Source: Hofstenia miamia (taxonomy: Eukaryota > Xenacoelomorpha > Acoela > Hofsteniidae). From it: a stretch of 27,172 bases of DNA. Location: NCBI GenBank assembly GCA_900660155.1, contig CABFPE010000118.1, forward strand, positions 973,273 through 1,000,444, in the 5' to 3' direction. The position numbers were made by a program, and so were the translations under genes. This document shows positions 1 through 11,836 of this stretch, piece by piece. Below the pieces are notes generated by a model that was given only the letters and a program-made list of their open reading frames with translations, was not told the DNA's origin and searched no databases. The stretch's first letter is position 1; each line of letters begins with the position of its first letter.

Positions 1-145
1 ATCATATATAATTTTTTACAAAAATGTATGATTGCATAACCACCACAAATCATAAAAATTGCTAGATTGTTTGCGATTAGACAATCGTAAGTTTTTCAGC
101 ATATTTCTTAGGCCAATAAAATCTCACAAATTGTATATATACTGA

Positions 146-194
<49 letters not shown>

Positions 195-540
195 TCATTA
201 TCTTTGTATTTATTATTAAGCGTGAAAAAATAAATTAATTTCCTTTATCTAATAATTGGAATAGAACTAATTAATCAAAAAAACAGTTCAAATGAAAAAC
301 TGTTCAATGAAAAATCATTATTGTAATGTGAAAACAAAGATTGCTAGTGCTTTATAGCAGAATTTCCTGTTAGCACTAAGAAAAGTTGTTTTTCTAGATT
401 AATAAGGGCTGTGACTTTGATTCTACCATAAGTGTACTGTGAAAATGACCGCAGCAGAACTTTTCCGCAAGAGGAGCAGACATTCAAATTTTCTTGAAAG
501 ATGCTATATGGTATGGATTATATATATATATATATAATGT
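1..540. other. AT-rich sequence with two (AT)n tracts, no gene seen
   Basis: Contains (AT)n microsatellites at about 151-195 and 519-536. No splice-bounded coding segment or transposon end was recognised. Confidence 0.6.
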
Positions 541-548
541 GTTATAAC

Positions 549-1998
549 TAGGGCAACCCATTTTAACCTAAAAATTAGTAAATTTTAACTTAAAGAAGTT
601 AAAATTTTAACTTTTACAACTTTGTGACAGTCAAATTTTAACTTTATTTTTTAACTTATAAAAATAAAAGCAGTCTTCTTTGATTAGTATTTAAACAAGT
701 AATAAAATAAAAAAAAACAACAAATCAAAAGTTTTATTGTCCGGCGCGATTGTAATGAAAAGAAATGTAGTTAAAAATTTTTTCAGGCAAAAAATTTCTA
801 TTGTTCGACAACGGTTTGCTTAGCTGTGAAAAGCTTCGTTCGACTGAGTAGCTCGTGGCCTGGAAGTTCTGTAGAAGATTGTATTGAGCAGGTGAAATGT
901 GCGATTTTTCTTGCTTCATTATTGCCGTAATATCGTTGCTTAGAATGCGTTTCTGGATATACTGACTAATATTACAGAAATCCCTCTTAAAATCTATTGA
1001 TTTTAAATTATTGGCCTCATTAGCAATTGAGTACTGAGGTTATTAAATTTTGTAAATTAAAGGAACTAATTTAGAATAGCATCGAACAATTGCTAGTAGA
1101 TCTTCTTTAATTCCAGGCTGTAATATGCTTTCCTTCAAACGCCTAACAAGTACACCACCGTCGTTGTGAACATTGTTGACAATTTCGGTTACCTTTGGAA
1201 GATTCTCCACATAATAGACGGCTGCTTTTAATCAGCTTCCCCATCTGCTTGAGGCGGGCTTCCAATTTGAAAAAATATGGGCTTTCTTGTTGCATTCTTG
1301 ACAGTTGCTGCTTTCATACAGGCTATTAAAGTGTCAAAAGAACTGAACTGGGATTTTATCTTTGCAACACAGTTGTGCAGCGAATGGGCAACGTGCAAGT
1401 TACATGAAACAAGCTTTAATTAATTTCTTTGAGAGTGTTTCCAGCTGCCGTCATATAGGGATTGCATCAGACAGTAAAAGCAACAAATCTGTATATGGAA
1501 TGTTTATTCTATGAAATGCATCATTCATAGTCTGAATTCTATTCTATTATATTAAAGATTTTTTAGATTTCAATATTGAGCATAATCTACCAGCCTCTTT
1601 CTCCATCAGTTTTGTTACTTTTCTGCTGCTTGTAGTTTTGCTTAGAAGTGAATTACCAATACTACGTTGATGATCTTGATGAAGCTTCAAAGGCCTTTTC
1701 CAAATGCTCACAGGATGTGTTTTTGGTGTTGCGCACGTGATTATGGTAAAACAATTTAAGGCTTGTTTGAAGTTCAAGCATCTGTATTAGTGTAGCACAG
1801 TACCGTTTAATATTAATTATCAAAGATATAGGCAAAAATTCATCCAGAATTGAATTTTTTATTAAAATAGAAAAACCTCTTGCAGCTTTATTAACCCAAA
1901 ATAGACATTTTAACTTTATTAACCATTTTATTAACCATAAAAACTAATTTTAATCATATTTTAACAGTATTAACTTTACTAAATTTTGGGTTGCCCTA
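549..1998 (-). mobile_element. hAT-superfamily DNA transposon with both ends, internally decayed
   Basis: The left end begins TAGGGCAACCCA and the right end finishes TGGGTTGCCCTA, a 12-bp perfect terminal inverted repeat. It is flanked by the 8-bp direct repeat GTTATAAC at 541-548 and 1999-2006, which fits the hAT target pattern. Both subterminal regions carry many TTAAC motifs in the same orientation. Transposase remains run on the minus strand. At 1.45 kb it is shorter than typical autonomous hATs, so N-terminal coding sequence is mostly lost. Confidence 0.9.
734..1790 (-). pseudogene. Decayed hAT transposase ending in hATC dimerisation domain
   Basis: Frame-broken minus-strand reading through several frames. 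The best part is 734-919, where TSYSVERSFSQLSKPL and then FLPEKIFNYISFHYN match the conserved C-terminal dimerisation domain (SxERxFS, HYN). Further upstream, readable patches include HNCVAKIKSQFSSFDTL (about 1330-1380) and NVHNDGGVLVRRLKESI (about 1115-1175). Stops and frameshifts interrupt the rest, so it is not functional. Confidence 0.82.
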
Positions 1999-2006
1999 GT
2001 TATAAC

Positions 2007-3685
2007 TTTTTGGTAAAAAATCTTTCTAAGCTTTTAAAACGTAATAATTTTTTATCAAAACTATGTCAATCTTGGTCATTTTATTAGTTAAATTTTAAAA
2101 TATCCTCTAATTAACTGAACTAAATGTGAATTTCCAATTCCCAATAAAGGGCAAGTGTCCCCCTACGGACAGACGCGTGCAGAAGCCCTGATCATTTTTA
2201 ATTCCCTTAGATGTGATGAAGCGTGCATTTACAGCAAAGCGTATGACAGACGACCACAAGGATGCAAAAGAAGGTTAATGTTAAACCGTCCATATTTGAG
2301 GATTTTTTGTTTATAATTTACACGTTAGTAATAATATTAAGCAGAGTAAAACAGTTATTTGTCTAAGAAAAAAGATTCTATTTGTTTTATTTCTTAGTTT
2401 TTCTTTCTCTGCTGCTTGAAGATTGACATGAGTAAAAAGTTTATGTCTAAGTCCTGCTCAAAAATCTATGACCCACTCAGAATTTGGCTCAGGGCAATTT
2501 AATTCATACCAAATCGGTCCATATTTGTGATCCATGTAAAATTGGGTTTACTAAACCAATGCTGCCTTTACTAAAAATATTATAAAATCTAAAGACTGAA
2601 AATAAAATATCCAAATGTAAATTTTACTTTTAAAAATATTTTTAATGAATTCACTGCACTGACGTTAATTTGCACTAGTGTAATTGCTAAGTAAGTTATT
2701 TTTGAAACGTCTGCCCACTTTTTGCAATGTGTTACCCCAAACATAGCCCTACCTGACCAAGCAAAAGTAAATCTCTGCTGCTTCAGCTGTATTTGATTCT
2801 TCTTTCTTGAATATATTATGGGCCACTCCTTATTAATTTAGGCACATAAGTCCTGCTTAACATTTGTCAAAGTCTGATGTATTGCACATATACTCCTTGC
2901 AACATACAAATGGTTCTTCAACGTGTGTCAGGTGAATTTGACAATTTATCAACATTGTCTCAATTTGTTTTATGTAATTATATTAATCAATCTTTTAACA
3001 TGTTTAAAGTGAGGTTTGCAGTGAGATCAAAGTTTTTATTAATTCAAATTGTGACCTACCACTTATGCACAAGTCATGAATTATCTATCCTGAAGAAAAA
3101 TTTCCTTTTCTAAAACATCAACCAGAACTTTACATTCAGAATAGAAGTCATGTAATTCTAAATCTGGCAAATGAAGACATAGCAGATTCTGAGTATAAGT
3201 TCATCATCACTTATAGTACTATTCAACTTGTGAAGCAGTTCTGCTGAAGGTTGAACATCGTTCAATTGCGTTGCACTTTTTCTCGAATTTCTTGTTAACT
3301 CACATAAATAGAACATGAAAAAATTAAATTTTGTGACTTTAGCCACTAGGTGGCAAATGACCTCGTAAATATTTCGGGAGAAAACCACATGCAAATCAAG
3401 GAATATTGTGAAGATAAAAATAGATTGCCACCAATTTTGATGCTAAGTTTTTGCTGCATTCATTGTATGGTTTGTTCCCAGAAGTAACTAGAAATCTGAG
3501 TGGTAAATTTTTCATTATGCACTTTTTGTTAATATTTTCTATACCTGTGAAATCAAATTACAGATTGTATCGAAAAAACATTAATTTTGGCAATATTAAA
3601 TGGTTTTAATTCTAATCACTTTTCCATTTCATTACGTGTAATTTGATAGCTAGATGGATAGATACATAAGGGCATTGCGAATTGA
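2007..3685. other. No recognised gene
   Basis: AT-rich sequence. The open frames at 2877-3113 (+) and 3158-3394 (-) overlap broken frames and resemble no family I know. Some minus-strand patches near 2690-3100 read like a decayed transposon-derived protein, but I cannot assign one. Confidence 0.4.
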
Positions 3686-3689
3686 ATTT

Positions 3690-4270
3690 TAAGGTTCGAG
3701 TTGAGTTGGAATCAAGCCACAAATATTTCGAGACTTATTTTTCTCCTTAGACTAACTATATATTACAGTGCTTATTTACTTTTACAAAATGTTAAACTAA
3801 ATGAGGGAAACCAAATCTGATGGCTTGTAATTTGAGATAAATAATGAAGGTTCGATGGATTCTTCAATATTACATGCAAAAATTATTGGAGAAAAATAGA
3901 TGTCTTTCATGCTGATATTGATTTGGGTTCGAGAACTCAAAATGTCGAGTTAGATTTCGAATCGAGCCACAAATATTTTGAGACTTATTTTTCTCCTTAG
4001 ACTATTCTATATATTACACTGCTCTTTTATGTTTGTAACACGATGTTAAACTAAATGAGGGAAACCAAGTATGATAGCTTGTAATTTGAGATAAATAGTA
4101 AAGGGTCGATGGATTCTTCGACATTACATGCAAAAATTAACTGGAAAAAAATAGAGGCTATTCATGCTAATATTGAGTTGGGTTTGAGAACTCGAAATGT
4201 CAAGTTAAATTTTTGGACCTCTAGATGAGTTCAAATCGACCACGAATATTTTGAGACTTATTTTTCTCAC
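3690..4270. repeat. Diverged tandem repeat, period about 250 bp, just over two copies
   Basis: The segment CACAAATATTTCGAGACTTA (from 3718) recurs at 3968 and, diverged, at about 4241. AAACTAAATGAGGGAAACCA and the ATTACATGCAAAAATTA stretch recur with the same spacing. The third occurrence is shifted by about 23 bp because of an insertion near 4212. It is probably a remnant of a satellite or duplicated transposon piece; no coding content was recognised. Confidence 0.8.
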
Positions 4271-4746
4271 ACACAAGAAATTACACCCTATTCCAAATGC
4301 GTACTGAATTTTTTCTGATAAATGTATTATGTTTTCAAAAGAAGCCACTTAGAATTGTGAAAAATCGAAAATTTTATATATACATAATCCTTAAATACCT
4401 TCACTATTTTTCTGATAGCAAAATGTTTGAAATGCATAATGGACTGAAATGCTAAAAAATTAGTTGAATTGTCAAAATTGTTAAAATGATGCACTTCCTA
4501 AGAAATTATAAAATTTATGTAAATATTATCCATGGATTCTCCAACCAACGAAGTTGCTACGGAAGAGCTATATGACTACGCATAGTGCCGTTTCTCGTAA
4601 ATTTTACCCATCGTAGGCCAATCCCATACTATTTAATGATTTTTCAATAAATTTAACCCCAATCATTTTCGTCAATATATAACATTCAAAATTTTATATA
4701 TTACAATACGAAAACTGGAAAAACATCTGAATCAAGTTTTGAGAAA

Positions 4747-4894
4747 ATGCGTTGCCTTCATTTTTTGTTGATTGTTCTTAGAGAAAAATCGTTGCAAAAT
4801 ATGTTTTCCCAGAATTCAACACGGGCACAACATAATGATTTTTCATGCTTGCTTCTTTTGGGTTTTCAATCACCTGGAACAGAATTGCACAATG
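4747..4894 (+). CDS. Possible plus-strand exon of unknown gene
   Basis: An open frame from an ATG to a strong donor (AATG|GTAAGT), encoding SLQNMFSQNSTRAQHNDFSC and then LLLLGFQSPGTELHN. An acceptor-like TTCTTAG lies inside at about 4782, so the exon could start there. I do not recognise the product, and no neighbouring exons were found on this strand. It may be chance. Confidence 0.2.
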
Positions 4895-6435
4895 GTAAGT
4901 ATATTTTAGCTGGCATATTACAGATTTCATTTCTTTTCATAAGATATTAATGACAACGCCCACACAGTTGTTTAATAGTAAGCTCTTTATAATAATCTAG
5001 TTTTGAATTTGTTCTTGAGTTGGTAATTAATAGCTTCTTTACTCTATCTCTCGTTCTTCGTTGCCATAGTTTTAATTACATAAAAGCTTTCTATTTAAAA
5101 GGACATTTAAAATAATTTCGTTTATAACTTGCCTTAGAAAATTAGCAACCATAAAGGAAATTTTAAAATTAGAATTCCTTATTTAATAAGCTGAAATCAA
5201 ATTATACAGATTCCCAAATGCGATTTGGTGAAAATTACAATTTATTATCAGAGGCATGTCTTATCTAATTTGATTGCCTTATAGGTAATAGATAATATTT
5301 CAACTTGTAAAAAATTAGTGGTTAAAGTTAGTGCACTTATAAATAAATAAATGATATATAGATATGGGAGAATCTTCTATAACTTCATATGATACGGCTT
5401 CTATATGTTAGCGTAATAGCATTCATTTTTCATTTTATGAACTCTATCCATACAAATTCCACAAATGCTTGCCATATGGATCTATATTCAAATAAAATTG
5501 ACCCATGTTTCAACTATTCTAAAAAACAAAACCGCCAAATAACAGACAACTTTCGTAGGTTATAGATTTGACTACTTTTATTTCAGTGGAAAGTTCTTTA
5601 CATCAACTTGAAAATGGCTTTCGCTAAATTCAAATCAAATCTGTTGTTACCTACTATCAATGTAACAAAAGAAGTGTTTAATCAATTGCAATATCATTAG
5701 TCAACCACCTGTAATTACAACGAGTCTTTGTAAATGTGAAATCCCCATTTTCTTCGTCACTGACAACATCGCATGCTATGTGCAACGCTTGGATTTTCAA
5801 ATTTTACTTCAATTATGTTGTTATGTACCAAGCACAACTTATAGTTTTTAAAATTTTTTATATGGATGAATTTCCCAATTTTTAGAATAATTTACACTAC
5901 TGAGCTAACTTTTAGATGATGCACTTATCAGAGATTTTCCTAAATCTACCAAATTTTATGTCATCTGTCAAAAATGTAAATCTAATTGTTATTGAATAAA
6001 ATATCAAAACCTGATAAATGATAACTATATTAGCCGCTTTTACTATCACTAGATGGCATTAAACTAACTAAATGGAATTTTTACTTTTTCAACTTCTCTA
6101 ATAATTTTAAACAGCACCAATATTTGAGCATTAAAATAAAATACATCTTTTTGATAATAACGTAACAAGAAACGCAGCAAATAGTGATTTGATAGCCAAG
6201 AATAAAGTAAATTATTTTTGAAATAATATGCGGACACTAGTTAACAAAGTAGTTCATAGAAGAAGAGAAGAACCATATTCTGTACTAATTTTTACAATAT
6301 AGATAATAATCACTGCTAAAAAATGTGTCACAAAACCTGCATACAAAAACATATACATAAAGCAGTTCAAAATTATAATTAAATTTAAATTAAGAAATTT
6401 CAATTTCTTTTTGTAAAATATTTATGTCAGAAAAT
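4895..6435. other. No recognised gene
   Basis: AT-rich sequence with many stops in all frames. No RNA gene, transposon end or splice-bounded coding segment was recognised. Confidence 0.45.
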
Positions 6436-6439
6436 TTAA

Positions 6440-7670
6440 AGCGCTTGCATTATATATGTTCAATTCAGGCCTATGCAATTTGAATAAATGTGTTATTTTC
6501 CTTTTAAGGGTTCTTACAGACTTGATCATCTTAATGATTGTAGGCAGTTTATTGCACTGACAGTTCGAACTATTAATAAAGGAATTTTGCATTTTTGTAT
6601 TTGACTGATCTATGACTAATGCTAGCTGGTTGTAGGAATTATAAGGAGGGCTTTCTTTTAGAATTTTATGGATAGAGATGTTTTATAAATAGTTGAAAAG
6701 CAGTCCAGTGTAGTATTAATTGCTTAGTTTGTTTCGATTTCAAATTGCACAGATAATTTAGATGACCTAAGACTCGATTATGAACACGTTGAATTTTTGT
6801 ATTAATACTTATAACATGCGAATAATTAGTTATTTTTAATTAAAGACTGTATAATTGTTTATGAAAATGAAAATTTAAATTATCGTAGAAATTAACACAC
6901 ACCTACAAAGAGACAATAAGTCAGATAACATTGTAAGCGGAGAAATATGAAATGACCCATTATAATATATTAGTTGTTAGAGAAAAACTCAGTGAGTAAT
7001 TTTATATATATTTATTTATTCATCTTTCCTTTTTTCCTGTACTTTACAAATATATATGCATTTTTCTTGACATTTTTTCTTAAAATATTACCTGACTTTT
7101 TAACACCCTGTAGATCTTTAAAATCAATAACTTGTGTATATATTTTTTGTTAATACGTACTGTAAATTTGGTCCGTTTTACGTTTTATCTCTTTTATTAT
7201 ATGAAAGTGTGTTTTTGAGTAGTAGGTAATTCTTATCTGTGCTTACTAATGTAGCACAATTTTGTTCAAACATGTCATCTACTGAGTCATCGACAGATTG
7301 TAGAATGTCATATTTACTTCATTTGATTGAACATTAAATAGCAGTGAATCCTAAATTGTCCCTTGTGGGATACCCGTTTCTAATAAAGTCGAATCTGTGA
7401 AAAATACCTATATGCAATTTTTCTCTGTTTTCTTATGTATATATAACTTGAGATTAAGTCGATGTTACTGGAAGAAAAGATGAAATTTTTACTTTTAGAA
7501 ATGAGAATATTATGATTTATAGAGACAAATGCCCTTGATAAATCAAGACATGCAATAGTACAGTATTTATTTTTAGGTGAATGGTTTTAACCGTTTAAAA
7601 TTTTTAAGTTTGTTCAATATTTTTTCGACAATCGCATTTCTTTAAACCTTTTTAAAATTAATGATAATTC
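6440..7670 (-). pseudogene. Non-LTR retrotransposon reverse transcriptase fragment (jockey/CR1-like), decayed
   Basis: Minus-strand reading across several frames gives reverse transcriptase landmarks in the right order. ACLDLSRAFVSINHNIL (about 7507-7557) is the first catalytic motif block. TGIPQGTI (about 7358-7380) corresponds to GVPQGS. SVDDSVDDMFE (about 7265-7300) sits at the xADD position with V for A. IQRVHNRVLGHLN (about 6750-6800) and NKLPTIIKMIKSVRTLKRK (about 6480-6550) match the C-terminal region of jockey/CR1-type polymerases. Frameshifts and stops lie between the blocks. No endonuclease domain or poly(A) tail was seen. Confidence 0.78.
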
Positions 7671-8681
7671 TCACTAGAAATCTAATAAATAGAAAAGTCA
7701 ATAATTTAAATTTAATTAGCTAGTGATTGTAAGTATTCAAACATAAAATAAGTCATCTTAAACAATGGCAATGCTATTTTTCTTAACATGTCTTAGCAAG
7801 AATACCGAAGTGCATGTACATGTATTAAAAATTTTATTCTCTATGTAAAGGCAAAATGCTGTTGCACTTTTAAGTTTTTCAGTAACTTATGATATACATG
7901 TAAAATAGAAAGACACATAAATGCTAGGAATCTTAACATTATCATTTGTAATTACCACATTTGTCATTAACTTTAAGCCTACCAAGCTCAAAGTTACTTC
8001 AATTTCAGCAAATTATTTTTTTGTTCGGACTATTTGAACATGTTTTTAAGTCAAATGAAGGTGTTCCAAATCATCAGCAAGTCACTAACTTGGTTACACT
8101 GGTGCGGATTTTGAAAATATTGTCACTGCTTTTCTGCACAATCACTAAGAAAAAATGTATTCCAATTTTATTCAGTCTTCAATAGGGATTGACAATGACA
8201 AGTACTTGTAGGTACTGCATTCTATGGAGTATTTTTGGACAGAACAGAAAAGAACCAGAAAAAGCTCAATAGCCAATTATTGTATTAACAATATTAACTA
8301 ATCAACATCTTGGCTTCAAAATATATTAATTGATAATATTTAACTTTCATATTACAAAAATATTTCTTAAGCAAAATATCGTTAAGTGAAATTTATATAT
8401 AATATTGTGCTATTGTTTAGATATACTTTAGAAAATTTTAAGTTTCTCTAACGTACTGCCATTTTGCCTTTTATGTTGAATCTCAGATTGCTTATTTATC
8501 TTAATTATCATTGATTTCTAATTTGGCTTCACCTTTAATTAATTTCTTTAAAAATAAGAAGCTGAATGCAAATTTGAAGTTAATATAATACTTTGAAAAT
8601 ATTCTGTAAAATATTTAATGACAACTACAATTATATAAAACTATTTCTTTCATATAAAAAATAAAATTTATCGAATCACAC
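7671..8681. other. Region downstream of the ELMO stop, no gene recognised
   Basis: Holds the unassigned ELMO 3' UTR next to 8682. The open frame at 7961-8185 (+) has no recognisable feature. Confidence 0.4.
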
Positions 8682-8840
8682 CTAAAGTAGTGTAGAGTCC
8701 ATCTTTAAAAGTTCGGAGGGAATCGGGGGGAAATCTATACATTCTTCCGGTATTTTGATGTTATCCATTTCTATTAGTTGGATTTCCAACTCAAGGTTAA
8801 CAAATTTCTCTAATTGTTCTCTGTAAAGATCACTAGTTGG
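8682..8840 (-). CDS. ELMO: ELMO terminal coding exon with stop
   Basis: A 52-codon exon plus TAG at 8682-8684; acceptor TATTTTTAG. It encodes PTSDLYREQLEKFVNLELEI, then QLIEMDNIKIPEECIDFPPI and 12 further residues. It matches the C-terminal helix of human ELMO1 (LDTLLSMEIKLRLLDLENIQ followed by IPDAPPPIP). In known ELMOs the helix and the proline-rich tail contact the DOCK SH3 region. Here only a single PPIP core remains and the protein ends soon after. I found no convincing polyadenylation signal directly after the stop. Confidence 0.88.
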   Translation of the reverse strand, partial: PTSDLYREQLEKFVNLELEIQLIEMDNIKIPEECIDFPPIPSELLKMDSTLL

Positions 8841-9978
8841 CTAAAAATATTATATATATATTTTTTGCAAGAGTAATGCATTTGACAGAGAAAAACATAT
8901 TGTTGATAATATATATATATAATATATATATATATAAATTTTTAAAAAATGTCAACATCATTTCACTTTCATTCTAGATAAGATGAAATTCCTAAATTTA
9001 CTAAGTTACTGACGTTATAATTCCTTCTAAAAATATGATATGCAATAAATTCTTTGGATTCTGTTAGGAACTAGGAAATATAGGCATTTAGGTATTTTAG
9101 AAATATCGTGGCTCGCAAGGCCTTTGCTCTAATCTCCTGCAATGATTAAATAATGGAAACTTATTAAAAGTTTTGTTCTTCAAAACTTGAAACATGTTAT
9201 CAAAACCATAGTTTAATCATATAGTGATTTGTAAATACATGAGTTATATATATATATATATATATATATATATNCCATGTTACCAGAAAAATTTATGGGA
9301 ATTGAATGCGTCGAGTCTCAAATTAAATCCAATGGGACTAAATGGACCTGGGAATGACAAAATTCTAGTCTCGTATAGCGTATGATTATTTTGTTGCAGA
9401 CTACTTTTACAAATTAATATACTAGTGCATTAAACTCTGTCGAAAGTGATACTTACAATTAGTGTAAATTCCACTACCACTTGATACAGCATTGAACTTC
9501 ACATATGATACGATCGATCCACGAACATTTTCTGAAACTCTTAGCGTTTTTTTGTCTTTATTTAATTTTATATGAGTATTCAAAATTTCTAAACAAAATT
9601 CAATAAAACAAATATTCCTGAACATATTGTTCCACATTCAAATTATCATCAAAAGCACAAAATCTGTTGAGTTAAATTTATGCATTCTTAAGGGGTCTAA
9701 TAAAATACAAAAGTTTCAAACAATGATATTTCTAACAGTGTAGCCGTTGCCAAAATTTTATGGTATAATCTGAGCCTAGAAAGTCGACTTAATGGCCGGA
9801 ATATACGGTAGCAATTTATACCAGGTGGACGATGTCATCCTTGACCTATATTCAAAAATCCAAAAACATAAAAGTAAATTTAGTGTTACTATGTGCAATT
9901 CAATGGCATTTTGTAATAGTTCCCTAAACATAATTCAATTTCGTCTTACTGATGTAGCATGGGATGTTTAAGGATATA

Positions 9979-10010
<32 letters not shown>

Positions 10011-11545
10011 AGAATGTATATATATATATATATCAATACAGATAGTTTCTATTAATCGTTATTTTGCTGATCTCTGTTAATAAAGAATTATCACAAATTC
10101 AATTTAGTGTACTCGGCTGCTAAGAAATCACCCCAATGAATGAATGTATTTTGCCAAAATAGCAGGACTTAATGCGAAAATATTGAATGCAATTTAAATA
10201 TTAGTTGTATATTTTGCATGGAATTTCATAATGGAGAAAATTTCGAAATTTGATTTTCTTCATATTTCAGTATGATTGAGCAAAGCTTCCTAAACACAAA
10301 CTAACTAATGACTATTCTAAGGAAGTAATTTCGCTAGTGCTTTAATTACATTATTGAAAACGTAGCTTTCACAAATTTTTGAGTTCGCTAGTTAAAAATT
10401 TATTTCTGTAAGTGTTGTTTCCAAAACAAAAAGTCGATGTCATTTCCAACGATAAAGTGAAAGACTTAGAATTTTAGACCGTCAAATATGTTCAGCAAAT
10501 CTCGAATTACAATACTTTATTTTAGTACTGAATGTATGGGAAAAAGCTTATCCCCTTGGCTTAGAATCCATATTTTATCAGTGAAAAGTAAATGTGAACT
10601 TATTGTAAACTAAAAAATGATTAGCATATTTCGTTTTAATATGTTAATTTTTTGTATTCATTTTTGAAATAATTTTTGTTAGATATGATAAATTTTGGCA
10701 TCTTTCATCGCACGGTTATTCCCTCTCCCATATTAGCTATGCTTCAGTCAAATCCATGTGATCAGTATTAATACCACCATTAAATATTTATCTTTTCGGT
10801 TACTAATGCTTTCAGTTGAAGGTTTCAAGTTCACATTTTGTCGTTCATTCATTTATAAATTCTTACGATTGGGAAACTTTTAATTCGCATTATTTATTTA
10901 AAATTGGAGTTAATTCCACTAATGATCGGTCACAGTTGCCAGCGTATTAATAACTATTGGAGCATAGTATTAATCGATACGATTTCTAAATTCGCCAAAG
11001 GATTTATCACGCTTCTGGCTTTCATTTGGAATCTTTAAAATGATTTACGATTCTTCAATTTCTATTCACGCTCCAAATCTTAAATTTCCAATTATTAAAA
11101 TCCATTTTATAATTATTGAATGCGAGAAAACGCACAGAACACTTGATGAAATATGGATGGTTATCCACAACAGAATCCCAGGCTTTGTTGAATTTTCGAA
11201 GTAATAAAGATTTTTTAATTTTATTAGTTAATCAATATTTTGTGACCCCAGAATTTTAATGATATCTACGTGTTTGTGGGTACGTGCTTCGCAATTTTTT
11301 GATAAAATGCAACCTTACTTGAAATATTATAGGTATTTATTTTATAAATTTAGATGGTATTAAATTACCAGAATTCGAACATCGACAAGGACTACGCCTT
11401 TTTTCAATTTGTCAATTCTCTTAAAATTCCAATCAACTGCAATTCAATGCGAGGCTAATGTATTATCCTAGAAAAAAGCATCTTTATTATTCTAAAGTAA
11501 CATTTTTTTGTAATTTAAGCTTATACAAAGTCTTGGGTCAATGAC

Positions 11546-11588
<43 letters not shown>

Positions 11589-11797
11589 CTAATAAAAATC
11601 AAATTATATTTTTGATTATTGATTACTTAAATACTGCATGCTTACCGCCTTGATCATCCAAGCTAACTAGGGTTGAAATGGCAGCTTCTTTGCTCTAAAT
11701 ACATCAATTTAAAATTGGCTAATACAGTTTGTCACATACTTCCTCACACCATGACTTCATACGCCGAGTGCTCTCTACTGACTAAAAATACGTATTT

Positions 11798-11836
<39 letters not shown>

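Noticed and set aside
11646..11694. Additional ELMO exon
   Set aside because: Splice sites are good, but the 49-nt segment is open in only one frame and its exit phase (1) would break the frame of the well-matched terminal exon.
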